From JASHPR01 sp963808705 (GTDB lineage: Bacteria; Actinomycetota; Actinomycetes; Streptosporangiales; Streptosporangiaceae): a stretch of DNA of 64,000 nt. The translations under genes were made by a program, and so were the position numbers. The notes under the pieces are model-generated. The model searched no databases. It saw nothing but the letters and a program-made list of their open reading frames with translations, and had not been told where the DNA came from. The stretch covers positions 310,001 to 374,000 of the forward strand of contig CAWEHB010000008.1 in assembly GCA_963808705.1 (NCBI GenBank). Reading direction: 5' to 3'. Positions 8,077 to 16,741 of this stretch are shown piece after piece; positions within the stretch are counted from its first letter, which is position 1; each line of letters begins with the position of its first letter.

Positions 8077-8969
8077 CCTGGGTCAACGCGGTCATCCAGG
8101 GCATGCTGCTCGGCGGCCTGTACGCGCTCATCGCGTGCGGGCTCTCCCTGACCTTCGGCGTCATGCGCATCGTGAACCTCGCGCACGGTGATCTGGCCGT
8201 GTGCGGGGCCTACCTCGGGCTGGTCCTGTCCTCGGCACTCGGGGTGCCCGTGTGGTACACGCTGCCGCTGCTGCTGCCCGCCGCCTTCGCGGCCGGCATG
8301 GCCCTGGAAGTGCTGCTGTTCGGGCGGGCGCTACGACACGGAGTGCTTGCGCCGGTGCTCGTCACGTTCGGGCTCTCGGTCATGATCGAGAACCTGCTGC
8401 AGGTGGCCGCGACATCCGACCCGCGCGGGCTGAACGGCGGCGCGCTGGCGCTGGCCAGCTTCCACCTCGGCAGCATCACGGTGTCCTGGCTCTTCCTGGC
8501 CGCGTTCCTTACCGCGTGCGCGGTCCTTTCCGGCCTGCAACTGCTGCTGTCCCGCACGTCCTGGGGGCGCAAGGTGCGCGCCACGTCCGACGACCTGGAC
8601 ACCGCCCGGCTGGTGGGCATCAAGGTGCGGCCGGTGTTCGCGACCGTGGCTGGCATCGCGATCGCCACGGCCGCCCTGGCCGGCGTCTTCATCGGCACCA
8701 TCGGCACATTCGACCCGCTGACCGGCACGAACATACTGATCTTCGCGTTCGAGGCCGTCGTGATCGGCGGCATCGGGTCGCTGTGGGGCACCCTCGTCGG
8801 CGGCGTGATCATGGGCGTCACCCAGGTGGTCGTCGGCGAGGTCAACCAGGCGTACGCGGTGCTCGCCGTCAACCTGGTGTTCCTGGCCGTGCTCACCGTC
8901 CGGCCGGGCGGGCTGTTCACCAGCCACCAGGCGGCCGGGGAGGTCCGGGGCGCCGGGGTGCTCGGATGA
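8073..8969 (+). CDS. livH: Branched-chain amino acid-type ABC transporter permease, LivH-like
   Basis: 298 residues, about eight transmembrane segments, starting with the LivH hallmark GLLLGGLYALIACGLSLTFG-like N-terminus (MLLGGLYALIACGLSLTFGV) and RIVNLAHGD. The conserved EAVVIGGIGSLWGTLVGG loop is at about residue 225. It forms the inner-membrane channel with LivM. GTGA overlap upstream, ATGA overlap downstream. Confidence 0.93.
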   Translation: MTWVNAVIQGMLLGGLYALIACGLSLTFGVMRIVNLAHGDLAVCGAYLGLVLSSALGVPVWYTLPLLLPAAFAAGMALEVLLFGRALRHGVLAPVLVTFGLSVMIENLLQVAATSDPRGLNGGALALASFHLGSITVSWLFLAAFLTACAVLSGLQLLLSRTSWGRKVRATSDDLDTARLVGIKVRPVFATVAGIAIATAALAGVFIGTIGTFDPLTGTNILIFAFEAVVIGGIGSLWGTLVGGVIMGVTQVVVGEVNQAYAVLAVNLVFLAVLTVRPGGLFTSHQAAGEVRGAGVLG

Positions 8970-9931
8970 GGCGCGACACGGCGGTCGGCTCCCGTGACGC
9001 GGAGCCCTCCGTGACACCGGTGACGGTCAGCCGGTGGAGCCGGACCGCATCGGCCTTCACCGGGTTCTGCGTCGTGGCGGTGGCGATCGGCGTGGCGGTG
9101 CCCTACGTCATCGGCGGCCCGGCCGAGCAGCCGCTGATCACCCTGCTCACGTTCATCGCCATGGCGAGCCTGTGGAACCTGCTGGCCGGGTTCAGCGGGC
9201 TCACCTCCTTCGGCCAGCAGGCCTACATCGGCGTCGGCGCCTACGCGGTCTACCTCGTCGCGGAGCACGGGATCAACCCGTTCGGCGGCATAATCCCGGC
9301 GGCCATCGTCGCCGCGGCAGTCTCGCTGCCGGTGTCAGCGCTGGTGCTGCGGCTGTCCGGCGGATACTTCGCCGTGGCCACCCTGGTCGTGGCCACCACG
9401 TTCCAGATCATCGCCACGCTGTCGCCGTCGGTGGGCGGGACCACCGGGGTAGCCGTGCCCGGCCTGGCCGGCTACAGCGACGTGCTGCGCGAGGCGCTTA
9501 CGTACTGGGCGACGCTCGCCGTCGCGGTGGCCAGCGTGGCAGGCGTCTACCTGCTCGTGCGGCGGACGTTCGGGCTGGACGCCAGGGCCGTCGGCAGTGA
9601 TCCGGTCGGCGCGGCCAGTTCCGGCGTCCGGGTCGGGCGGATCAGGCTGCTGGCCTACCTCGTCGCCGCCGGCGGCGCCGGCGCCGTGGGCGCGCTGATC
9701 GCGCTGCAGACGCTGTACGTGGAGCCGACATCGGCGTTCAGCATCCAGTACAGCGTGGACATGCTCTTCATGGTGCTGGTCGGCGGCATGGCGACCATCG
9801 AGGGCCCGATTGTGGGCGCGCTGGTGCTGTTCGCGTTGCAGGAGACGCTGTCCGCGTACGGCGCCTGGTACCTGGTCATCGTGGGCGGCCTCGCGGTCGT
9901 CACGACGCTGGCCGCCCCGCGCGGGCTGTGA
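8966..9931 (+). CDS. livM: Branched-chain amino acid-type ABC transporter permease, LivM-like
   Basis: 321 residues with a polar N-terminus followed by about nine hydrophobic segments. LivM features are AMASLWNLLAGFSGLTSFGQQAYIG at about 60-85 (present but split over the first helices), LSGGYFAVATLVVA, and the C-terminal loop MVLVGGMATIEGPIVGA. It is the last gene of the operon. The 18-bp GC-rich repeat array begins about 70 bp downstream. Confidence 0.93.
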   Translation: MRRDTAVGSRDAEPSVTPVTVSRWSRTASAFTGFCVVAVAIGVAVPYVIGGPAEQPLITLLTFIAMASLWNLLAGFSGLTSFGQQAYIGVGAYAVYLVAEHGINPFGGIIPAAIVAAAVSLPVSALVLRLSGGYFAVATLVVATTFQIIATLSPSVGGTTGVAVPGLAGYSDVLREALTYWATLAVAVASVAGVYLLVRRTFGLDARAVGSDPVGAASSGVRVGRIRLLAYLVAAGGAGAVGALIALQTLYVEPTSAFSIQYSVDMLFMVLVGGMATIEGPIVGALVLFALQETLSAYGAWYLVIVGGLAVVTTLAAPRGL

Positions 9932-9999
9932 GGGCTGGCCAGCGAGCGGCTCGGCTGGTCCCTGCTCCCGGTCGGCTACCGGGTACGCCAGCCGGCCTC

Positions 10000-10089
10000 G
10001 CCGGGCCGGACGGCCCTGCCGGGCCGGACGGCCCTGCCGGGCCGGACGGCCCCGCTGGCCCCCCCGGACCCGCTGGCCCCCCCGGACCC
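10000..10089 (+). repeat. Tandem 18-bp repeat, five units
   Basis: Three copies of GCCGGGCCGGACGGCCCT (the last ends in C) are followed by two copies of GCTGGCCCCCCCGGACCC. The array lies in the 252-bp gap between livM and the convergent uma2 gene. In both strands one frame reads as collagen-like Gly-X-Y triplets, but neither frame has a supported start or a domain. Because units are self-complementary in part, the array could fold strongly at the end of the liv transcript. Confidence 0.85.
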
Positions 10090-10183
10090 GCCGCGCTCGT
10101 GAAGGCGGTCTCATTCACCATGCCATCCGGCGCACTGCCGGTACTGGCCCGGCGGAGCCCCGTAGGCCGCCTTGGCCGTCGGC

Positions 10184-10756
10184 TCAGCGGTCGGCGCGCA
10201 CGAGGGCGGAGGGGGTGACCGTGACCGGGAACGGCCGCCCGGCCCGGAACGCCTCGTCTCCCGCTACCCGGGCTACCTGCTGGTACTTGTCGTCGCTCAG
10301 CTCGAATACGGTCAGCTCCGGCTGCCCCGGATCCGGGTCGACGATCCAGTACGAGGCGATCCCGAACCGCTCATACACGTCCTTCTTCCGGTTCCGGTCG
10401 TACAGCCGGGTCCGCGGCGAGGCCACCTCCACCGCCAGCGCGGGCGGCCGTTCCTGGAACACCGTGCCCAGGGAATCCGCCCGCACCACGGCCACGTCCG
10501 GCACCCGATGCTGGAACCGGCTGACGTTGACACCGGGGCCCACGAGCACCTCGAACTCGGGCGGACAGGCCGCGGCGAGGATCACGGTCAGCCGGGTAAC
10601 GGCGAGCTGATGCAGGCTGGACGGGGCCGGGGACACGATCAGCACCCCGTCATCCAGCTCGTAACGGAACTCGTCGTCGGGCATGTTCTCCATGTCCTCG
10701 ACGGTGAGCGCCCGGTCCTGGCCGGACCAGACCTCGGGTGCGGTCATGACATTCAT
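10184..10756 (-). CDS. Uma2-family (DUF820) putative endonuclease
   Basis: 190 residues. The PD-(D/E)XK core of the family is visible: PDVAVV at about 105, LAVEVASPRT at about 125 and a downstream RKKDVYERFGIASYWIVDP. The acidic residues and the lysine-containing helix expected for this fold are present. AGGAGG lies 5 bases before the ATG at 10756. Uma2 proteins are abundant in actinobacteria and cyanobacteria; their biological role is not established. It stands alone, convergent with livM and divergent from the next gene. Confidence 0.88.
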   Translation of the reverse strand: MNVMTAPEVWSGQDRALTVEDMENMPDDEFRYELDDGVLIVSPAPSSLHQLAVTRLTVILAAACPPEFEVLVGPGVNVSRFQHRVPDVAVVRADSLGTVFQERPPALAVEVASPRTRLYDRNRKKDVYERFGIASYWIVDPDPGQPELTVFELSDDKYQQVARVAGDEAFRAGRPFPVTVTPSALVRADR

Positions 10757-10877
10757 CGTGCCTCCTGCCGGTCATGCGCGCCACCATCCCAGGCAGCACC
10801 GACATTCCCGCGAGCCCGCGAGCCCGGTGACGAGCGCGGGTAGCCTGCCGTTGCACCGACTACCTGCAGGAGCCACC

Positions 10878-11819
10878 ATGAGCAGCGCCGTGCCGCCGCC
10901 CGGGGTCAGCATCGCCGACGCGCGGCTGGATGAGGTCGCGGACGGCATCTACGCCTACATCCAGCCGGACGGCTCCTGGTGGATCAACAACACCGGCTTC
11001 CTGGTCGGCCGGCGGGGCGTGGTGAGCGTGGACGCCTGTTCCACCGAGCGCCGGACCCGCGCCTACCTGGACGCGATCGCCTCCGTGACCGACCAGCCGG
11101 TGCGCACCCTGATCAACACCCACCATCACGGTGACCACACCTTCGGGAACTACCTGTTCGGCGACGCCACCATCGTGGCGCACGAGAAGTGCCGCCAGGA
11201 GATGCTGGAGTTCGGCCCGCCGGGGGCGGTGCCGTTCTGGACCGACATCGACTGGGGCGGCATCGAGCTGGCGCCCCCGTTCCTCACCTTCCAGACCGGG
11301 ATCCGGGTCTACGTCGACGATCTCCCCTGCGAGGTGCGGCATGTCGGGATCCCGGCGCACACCACCAACGACTCGATCGTCTGGGTGCCCGACCGCGCCC
11401 TGCTGTTCTCCGGCGACCTGCTGTTCCGGGGCGGCACCCCGTTCCTGCTCATGGGATCGGTGGCCGGGGCGATCGGCGTGCTGGAGGAGCTGAAGCAGCA
11501 CCCGGCGACCACGATCGTCCCCGGGCACGGCGGTGTGGCCGGGCCGGAACTGATCGACGAGGTCCTCGGCTACCTGCGCTTCGTGATGGAATCCGCGATC
11601 ACGGCCCGGGACGCCGGGCTGTCCCCGCTGGACGCGGCGCGCGAGCTCGACCTCGGGCCGTACGCGGATCTGCTCGACCCGGAGCGGATCGTGGGCAACC
11701 TGCACCGCGCCTGCGCCGAGCTCGACGGCGCGCCGCCGGGATCTCGCATCGACATCGTGGCCGCGCTCGCGGACATGGTGACCTACAACGGCGGCCAGCC
11801 ACTCACCTGCTACGCCTGA
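10878..11819 (+). CDS. Metallo-beta-lactamase-fold hydrolase
   Basis: 313 residues from ATG 10878, which has AGGAG upstream; the longer upstream frame lacks a ribosome site. Metal ligands of the MBL fold are seen in order: THHHGDHTFGN (about residue 85), H in GIPAHTTND (about 160), D in SGDLLF and H in VPGHGG. It belongs to the general MBL hydrolases (cyclase/glyoxalase-like), likely binding two zinc ions. The substrate is unknown. It converges on thrB. Confidence 0.88.
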   Translation: MSSAVPPPGVSIADARLDEVADGIYAYIQPDGSWWINNTGFLVGRRGVVSVDACSTERRTRAYLDAIASVTDQPVRTLINTHHHGDHTFGNYLFGDATIVAHEKCRQEMLEFGPPGAVPFWTDIDWGGIELAPPFLTFQTGIRVYVDDLPCEVRHVGIPAHTTNDSIVWVPDRALLFSGDLLFRGGTPFLLMGSVAGAIGVLEELKQHPATTIVPGHGGVAGPELIDEVLGYLRFVMESAITARDAGLSPLDAARELDLGPYADLLDPERIVGNLHRACAELDGAPPGSRIDIVAALADMVTYNGGQPLTCYA

Positions 11820-11831
11820 CCGCCCCGCTTT

Positions 11832-11886
11832 CCATGATCATGGTTGATTGAGTACCGCATCGGTACCCGATCCACCGCGATCATGG
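11832..11886. terminator. Imperfect long hairpin between convergent genes
   Basis: Arms CCATGATC and GATCATGG enclose a second perfect palindrome GTACCG-CAT-CGGTAC at 11852-11866. It lies where the MBL gene and thrB converge. The arm sequence CATGATC(A/G)TGGTTGAT is shared with the hairpin at 41213-41264, also between convergent genes. Role as a bidirectional terminator is inferred. Confidence 0.5.
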
Positions 11887-12841
11887 GAGGGCCGCACGGT
11901 GGCCCCGTCCCGGTCGACGTCCACGACGCGGACCTGCCACGCGGTGCCCGTGCCGTCCGCGACCGGCAGGACCGCTTCGGGGCCCGGATCGCGCCGGCCA
12001 CGGTGAGCGCGAGCACCGACGGGCCGGCGCCGGACACGACCGCCGGGATCCCGGCCGCCCGGAGCCGGCCGACCAGGCGGGCCGTGGCCGGCATGGCCGG
12101 CGCGCGGTAGGGCTGGTGCAGGTAATCCTCGGTCCCGGCCATGAGCAGCGCCGGGTCACGGGTCAGCGCGGCGATCAGCAGCGCCGCCCGGGCCGAGTTC
12201 GCCACCGCGTCCGCGTGCGGGACCGTGGGCGGAAGGAGCCCTCGCGCCTGCTCGGTAGCCAGCGGAGTTTCCGGAACGCACAGCACCGGGGTCAGCCCCG
12301 CGACCACGGCCAGCCTGGCCGACACGGCCCCGGACGCCGACATCCACGCGATCGTCAGGCCGCCGGCCAGGCACGCCGCCACGTTGTCCGGATGCCCCTC
12401 CATCCTGGTCGCAAGCTGCAGCAACTCGGCGTCGGTCAGTACCGGGCCGTCCGGCCCGCGGCCGGACCGCTGAGCGCCGACACAGAAGGCGTCGGCCGCG
12501 AGGGCTCGCGCGGCCAGCAGGCCCGCCACGATCGCGCCCGCCGAGGAGCCGAGCCCGTATCCCTGCGGGATCGCGTTGACGCACCGCAGGCCGATCCCCG
12601 GCGGCTGGGCGCCCAGCATGCCGAACGCGGCCCGCATGGCCCGGATCACCAGGTGATCTTCCCCGGCCGCCGCGGCGTCCTCCCCCACGCCAGAGACCTC
12701 GATGGCCGCCCCGTCGGGAATGATCCGGGCCTCGACCACGTCGTACAGCCCCAGCGCCAGGCCCACGGTGTCGAAACCCGGTCCCAGGTTCGCGCTGGTC
12801 GCAGGGACGCGGACCGCGACCGGCCGGTCTGGCCAGATCAC
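11838..12841 (-). CDS. thrB: Homoserine kinase, frameshifted near the 3' end
   Basis: GHMP kinase that phosphorylates homoserine in threonine synthesis. Motif 1 PATSANLGPGFDTVGLAL is at about residue 13, the ATP loop PQGYGLGSSAGA at about 85, and motif 3 SGAGPSVLAL near the C-terminus. The start is GTG 12841 (VIWPDRPVAV), overlapping the stop of the repeat ORF as GTGA. Near 11975-11987 a single base appears missing: the frame turns to nonsense and would run on to 11810, whereas the next frame gives a plausible end (VLPVADGTGTAWQVRVVDVD) stopping at 11838. This is either decay or a sequencing error in GGGGCCC. Confidence 0.88.
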
Positions 12842-12975
12842 CTTTTTCTCGCTCGCCTCCGGGGCCCCGCCCGCCTCCCCATTCCCCCTTCCCTGCACCG
12901 CCTTCCCTCGTCGCTCGGTCGCAGGCTCCCCCGCTCCTCAGTCCAGGCGGCACCGCGCCCCTTTGGCTCGGACAT
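12838..12975 (-). CDS. Junction ORF (45 aa) made of the dispersed repeat, copy A
   Basis: It starts at ATG 12975, one codon after and in frame with the thrC stop (TGA GGC ATG), and ends with a TGA that overlaps the thrB GTG start (GTGA). The peptide begins MSEPKGRGAAWTEERGSLRP and ends Arg-rich. The same peptide frame occurs in the copies at 17728-17946 and 59997-60110. It also carries GGGGAGG and CGGAGG, which can serve as ribosome sites for thrB. Whether the peptide functions or only keeps ribosomes moving to thrB is unknown. Confidence 0.6.
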   Translation of the reverse strand: MSEPKGRGAAWTEERGSLRPSDEGRRCREGGMGRRAGPRRRARKR

Positions 12976-12978
12976 GCC

Positions 12979-14187
12979 TCAGAGCAGTCCGAGCTCGGCC
13001 GCGGCGGCGGGCGCGTCGGCCCGGATGGTCACCGGCTTGGGCGCCGCCGACACCGCCCAGTCCGGCTCCTTCAGGCCGTGCCCCGTGATCGTGCAGACCA
13101 CCCGGGATCCGGCCGCCACCTGGCCGTTCTCGCAGGCCTGGAGCAGCCCGGCCACCCCGGCCGCGGAGGCGAGCTCGGCGAACACGCCCTCCTTGCGGGC
13201 CAGCAGCCGGTAGGCGGCCAGGATCTGCCGGTCGGTCACCGAGTCGATCAGGCCGCCGGACTCGTCGCGGGCCGCCTCGGCCAGGCCCCAAGAGGCCGGG
13301 TTGCCGATCCGGATCGCGGTGGCGATCGTGGCGGGGGCCGTCACCGGCCGGCCGGCGACGATCGGCGCGGCCCCGCTGGCCTGGAAACCGAGCATCCGGG
13401 GAGCGTGCGTGGCCCGCCGCAGCGCCACGTATTCCGTGTAGCCCTTCCAGTACGCGGAGATGTTCCCGGCGTTGCCGACCGGCAGGCAGTGCGCGTCCGG
13501 GGCGTCGCCCAGCGCCTCCACGATCTCGAACGCCGCGGTCTTCTGGCCCTCGAGCCGGTCCGGGTTCACCGAGTTGACCAGCGCGACCGGGTAGTCCACT
13601 GCGAGCTTGCGCACGAGTTCCAGGCAGTCGTCGAAGTTCCCGTCCACCTGCAGCAGCCGCGCGCCGTGCACCAGGGCCTGGGCCAGCTTGCCGAGCGCGA
13701 TGTTCCCGCGCGGCACGAGCACGGCGCAGGTCAGGCCAGCCTTGGCCGCGTAGGCCGCGGCGCTCGCGCTGGTGTTGCCGGTCGACGCGCAGATCACCGC
13801 CGTGGCACCGCGACCGAGCGCCGCGCTGACCGCCACCGTCATGCCGCGGTCCTTGAACGAGCCGGTCGGGTTGCCCGCCTCGACCTTGAGGTAGACCTCG
13901 CATCCGGTCATCTCCGACAGCGTGGCCGCCGGGACCAGTGGCGTGCCGCCCTCGCCGAGCGTGACCACGGGCGTGGCCGCGGTCACCGGCAGCAGGTCGC
14001 GGTATTCGGCGATGACGCCCTGCCATTGTTTGGCTCGTTCGCCTCCGGGGCCCCGCCCACCTCCCCATTCCCCTTTCACTACGTCGTCTTCCCTCGTCGC
14101 TCGGTCGCAGGCTCCCTCGCTCCTCGGTCCAGACGACGCCGCGCCCCTTTGGCTCACTTCAGGTGACGCCGCGGCCCTTCGGCTCAT
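12979..14187 (-). CDS. thrC: Threonine synthase with repeat-derived N-terminal extension
   Basis: PLP enzyme converting O-phosphohomoserine to threonine. The PLP lysine is in NPTGSFKDRGM (Lys112 in this numbering), followed by SGNTSAS-type loop (ASTGNTSASAAAYAAKAG) and GNAGNISAYWKGY. The frame opens at ATG 14187, overlapping the hom stop as ATGA, and reads through the whole repeat copy B before the family N-terminus (QWQGVIAEYRDLLPV) at about residue 55. The only other in-frame start is GTG 14079, inside the repeat. So at least 14 residues (KGEWGGGRGPGGER) of the enzyme come from the repeat. Confidence 0.92.
   Translation of the reverse strand: MSRRAAASPEVSQRGAASSGPRSEGACDRATREDDVVKGEWGGGRGPGGERAKQWQGVIAEYRDLLPVTAATPVVTLGEGGTPLVPAATLSEMTGCEVYLKVEAGNPTGSFKDRGMTVAVSAALGRGATAVICASTGNTSASAAAYAAKAGLTCAVLVPRGNIALGKLAQALVHGARLLQVDGNFDDCLELVRKLAVDYPVALVNSVNPDRLEGQKTAAFEIVEALGDAPDAHCLPVGNAGNISAYWKGYTEYVALRRATHAPRMLGFQASGAAPIVAGRPVTAPATIATAIRIGNPASWGLAEAARDESGGLIDSVTDRQILAAYRLLARKEGVFAELASAAGVAGLLQACENGQVAAGSRVVCTITGHGLKEPDWAVSAAPKPVTIRADAPAAAAELGLL
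14038..14163 (-). repeat. Dispersed junction repeat, copy B (hom/thrC)
   Basis: It shares with copies A (12845-12972), C (17737-17943) and D (59997-60110) a 5' block containing GAGGAGCGAGGGAGCC, CGACCGAGCGACGAGGGAAG, and a 3' block GGGGAATGGGGAGG...CCCCGGAGGCGA (written in the direction of transcription). Here the frame used in the other copies has no start codon, and thrC's frame runs through instead. Confidence 0.8.
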
Positions 14188-15473
14188 TCCCCTTCCTCGC
14201 CTTCCACCCGTATCACGCTGTCGACCGCCCGCACCGCCTCCATCGCGGACAGGTCGGCCACGGTCGCGGCGAGCGCGGACTCGCGGGCCGTGTGCGTGAC
14301 GATCACCAGGTAGGCCTCGGCGCCGCGGCCCTCCTGGCGCACCGCCTTGATCGACACGTCGTGCCGGGCGAACGCCTCGGCGACCGGGGCGAGCACGCCC
14401 GGCCGGTCGGCCACGTCCAGCGCGACGTGGTACCGGGTCAGCGCGTCGGACATGGGCAGCACCGGAAGCTCGGCGTAGCTGGGCGCGTCCGGGCCGCGGA
14501 TCCCGGCGACGCGGTTGCGGGCGACGACCACGAGATCGCCGAGCACGGCGCTGGCGGTGGGCCCACCGCCCGCGCCCGCGCCGTAGAACATCAGCCAGGC
14601 CGACTCCGCCTCGACGAACACCGCGTTGTACGCCCCCCGCACCGAGGCGAGCGGGTGCTCCCGGGGGATCATCGCCGGATGCACCCGGGCCGAGATCCCG
14701 CGGTCACACCGCTCGCAGATCGCGAGCAGCTTGACCACGCAGCCGAGCGTGCGGGCGCTGGCGATGTCGGCGGCCGTCACCGCCGCGATCCCCTGCCGGT
14801 AGACGTCGTCGGCGGTGACCCTGGTGTGGAAGGCCAGGCTGGCCAGGATCGCCGCCTTGGCCGCGGCGTCGAAGCCGCCCACGTCGGCGGTGGGGTCCGC
14901 CTCCGCGTAACCGAGCGCCTGCGCCTCTTTCAGGGCCTCGCCGAACTCCGCGCCCGAGGAGTCCATCTGGTCGAGTATGTAATTCGTGGTCCCGTTGACG
15001 ATCCCGAGCACACGGCGCACCGCGTCGCCCGCCAGCGACTCGCGCAGCGGACGCAGCAGCGGGATCGCCCCGGCCACCGCCGCCTCGTAGAAGAGGTCCG
15101 CGCCGTGCTCGCGGGCCGCGGCGTGCATCACCGCGCCGTCGGCGCCCAGCAGTGCCTTGTTCGCGGTCACCACCGACTTGCCCGTCTGCATCGCGGCCAG
15201 CAGCAGCGAGCGGGCCGGCTCGATGCCGCCGATCATCTCGACCACGATGTCGACGTCGGGGCGGGTCACCAGGCCCATGGCGTCGGTCGTGACCAGTTCG
15301 TCCGGGACCCCGGCGGCGCGCGCCCGGCCGGCCGGATCGCGGACCGCCACGCCCGCGACCTGCAGCGGCGCGCCGACCCGCGCGGCCAGGTCGCCCGCCT
15401 GATCGCCGAGCAGCCGGAACACCTGCGAGCCCACCGCGCCGCAGCCCAGCAGCGCTACCCGCAGTTCTGCCAT
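14184..15473 (-). CDS. hom: Homoserine dehydrogenase
   Basis: 429 residues. N-terminal Rossmann motif GCGAVGSQV (about 10-18), the catalytic domain with VNGTTNYILDQM and GYAEADPTADVGGFDAAAKAAI, and a C-terminal ACT domain (YHVALDVADRPGVLAPVAEAF) that normally gives threonine feedback. It reduces aspartate semialdehyde to homoserine. The ATG at 15473 has its own GGAGGA. It is the first gene of the hom-thrC-thrB block; its stop overlaps thrC. Confidence 0.96.
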   Translation of the reverse strand: MAELRVALLGCGAVGSQVFRLLGDQAGDLAARVGAPLQVAGVAVRDPAGRARAAGVPDELVTTDAMGLVTRPDVDIVVEMIGGIEPARSLLLAAMQTGKSVVTANKALLGADGAVMHAAAREHGADLFYEAAVAGAIPLLRPLRESLAGDAVRRVLGIVNGTTNYILDQMDSSGAEFGEALKEAQALGYAEADPTADVGGFDAAAKAAILASLAFHTRVTADDVYRQGIAAVTAADIASARTLGCVVKLLAICERCDRGISARVHPAMIPREHPLASVRGAYNAVFVEAESAWLMFYGAGAGGGPTASAVLGDLVVVARNRVAGIRGPDAPSYAELPVLPMSDALTRYHVALDVADRPGVLAPVAEAFARHDVSIKAVRQEGRGAEAYLVIVTHTARESALAATVADLSAMEAVRAVDSVIRVEGEEGE

Positions 15474-15556
15474 TACGTTCCTCCCGCCGCCTGGTGCGTT
15501 CCGATAAGGCTATCCACCGGCGAGATGGCCCGGGACGGGAGCGGAGCGCGGCCGCG

Positions 15557-16714
15557 TCACCGCAGTCGCGAGGCGCCGGCCGAGGGCTGCGCCTCCAGGA
15601 ACCGCGGCGGCGGCCAGCCGTGGTCGGCGAACGCGCCGCTGGTGCTGAGCTGGACGTCCGCGGTCTCCCCGGCCTCGGCCAGCGCGATCACCGACCCGCC
15701 GAACCCGCCGCCGGTCATCCGCGCGCCGAGCGCACCGCCCGCGGCCGCCGCCTCGACTGCGACGTCAGCCTGCGGCCAGGAAACCTCGAAGTCATCGCGG
15801 AGCGAGACGTGGGAGGCGGTCAGCAGCGGGCCGCAGCGGCCGGGCTCACCCGCCCGCAGCAGCCTGACCGTCTCCAGGACGCGCGCGTTCTCGGTGACCA
15901 CGTGCCTGGCCCGGCGCCGGAGCAGCGGATCGGTGATCTGCTCGACCGCGCCGGGACTGTCCGTTACGTCCCGCAGGGAGGGTACGCCGAGGACGCGGGC
16001 GGCGTCCTCGCAGGCACGCCGCCGGGCCGCGTACCGCCCGTCGGCCAGAGCGTGCCGCACCCGGGTGTCGATGACCAGCAGGACGAGCCCGGCCGCCTCG
16101 AGATCGAGCGGGACGTCACTGGCCTGCCCGCTGCGGCAGTCGAGCAGCAGGGCATGACCGGCCCGGCAGAGCAGGGACGCGGACTGGTCCATGATCCCCG
16201 TCGGGACCCCGACGAACTCGTTCTCCGCGCGGCGGGCCAGCGCGGCGAGCCCGGGCCGGTCCACGCTCAGCCCGTGCAACTCGGTGAGCGCCAGCGCCGC
16301 CGCGCATTCCAGGGCGGCGGAGGACGACAGCGCGGCGCCGCGCTCGAGATCCGCGTCGATCGCGATGCTGGCCCCGCCCACGGGATAGCCGGCCGCCAGG
16401 ATCGCCCAGGCGGCGCCTGCCGGGTACGCCGCCCAGCCGGTGACCGAACCCGGGGCGAGCTTGGCCAGCGGCACCGTGACCGGCGAGGCCGGTACCTGGC
16501 GCGAGCACAGCTCCAGCAGCCCGTCATCGCGCCGGGACGCGGCCGCACGGACTCCTTGCGCGAGCGCGAACGGGAGCACGAAGCCCTCGTTGTAGTCGGT
16601 ATGCTCCCCGATCAGGTTCACCCGCCCGGGAGCGTGCCAGACGCCCTCGGGCTCCCGGCCGTAGCACTCGGCGAACCAGCCGGTGGCCCGGCCGGCGGCA
16701 CCGGCCCCGGTCAT
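15557..16714 (-). CDS. galK: Galactokinase
   Basis: 385 residues. GHMP family with the galactokinase signature GRVNLIGEHTDYNEGFVLP at about 30-48, the ATP loop GAALSSSAALE at about 120, and the C-terminal MTGGGFGGSVIAL. It phosphorylates galactose in the Leloir pathway. It follows galE by 27 bp, a gap filled by two micro-ORFs with overlapping stops and starts, the last overlapping the galK ATG (ATGA). A GTGA frame of 16 codons begins at its stop but ends 36 bp before hom, which has its own ribosome site. Confidence 0.95.
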   Translation of the reverse strand: MTGAGAAGRATGWFAECYGREPEGVWHAPGRVNLIGEHTDYNEGFVLPFALAQGVRAAASRRDDGLLELCSRQVPASPVTVPLAKLAPGSVTGWAAYPAGAAWAILAAGYPVGGASIAIDADLERGAALSSSAALECAAALALTELHGLSVDRPGLAALARRAENEFVGVPTGIMDQSASLLCRAGHALLLDCRSGQASDVPLDLEAAGLVLLVIDTRVRHALADGRYAARRRACEDAARVLGVPSLRDVTDSPGAVEQITDPLLRRRARHVVTENARVLETVRLLRAGEPGRCGPLLTASHVSLRDDFEVSWPQADVAVEAAAAGGALGARMTGGGFGGSVIALAEAGETADVQLSTSGAFADHGWPPPRFLEAQPSAGASRLR

Positions 16715-16741
16715 CCCGCCATCACCTCGCCGTACCCGCCA

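Noticed and set aside
9928..10218. Collagen-like 96-residue protein after livM
   Set aside because: It starts inside the livM stop region without a ribosome site, and both strands give Gly-X-Y from the same 18-bp units, so the pattern is a property of the DNA repeat.
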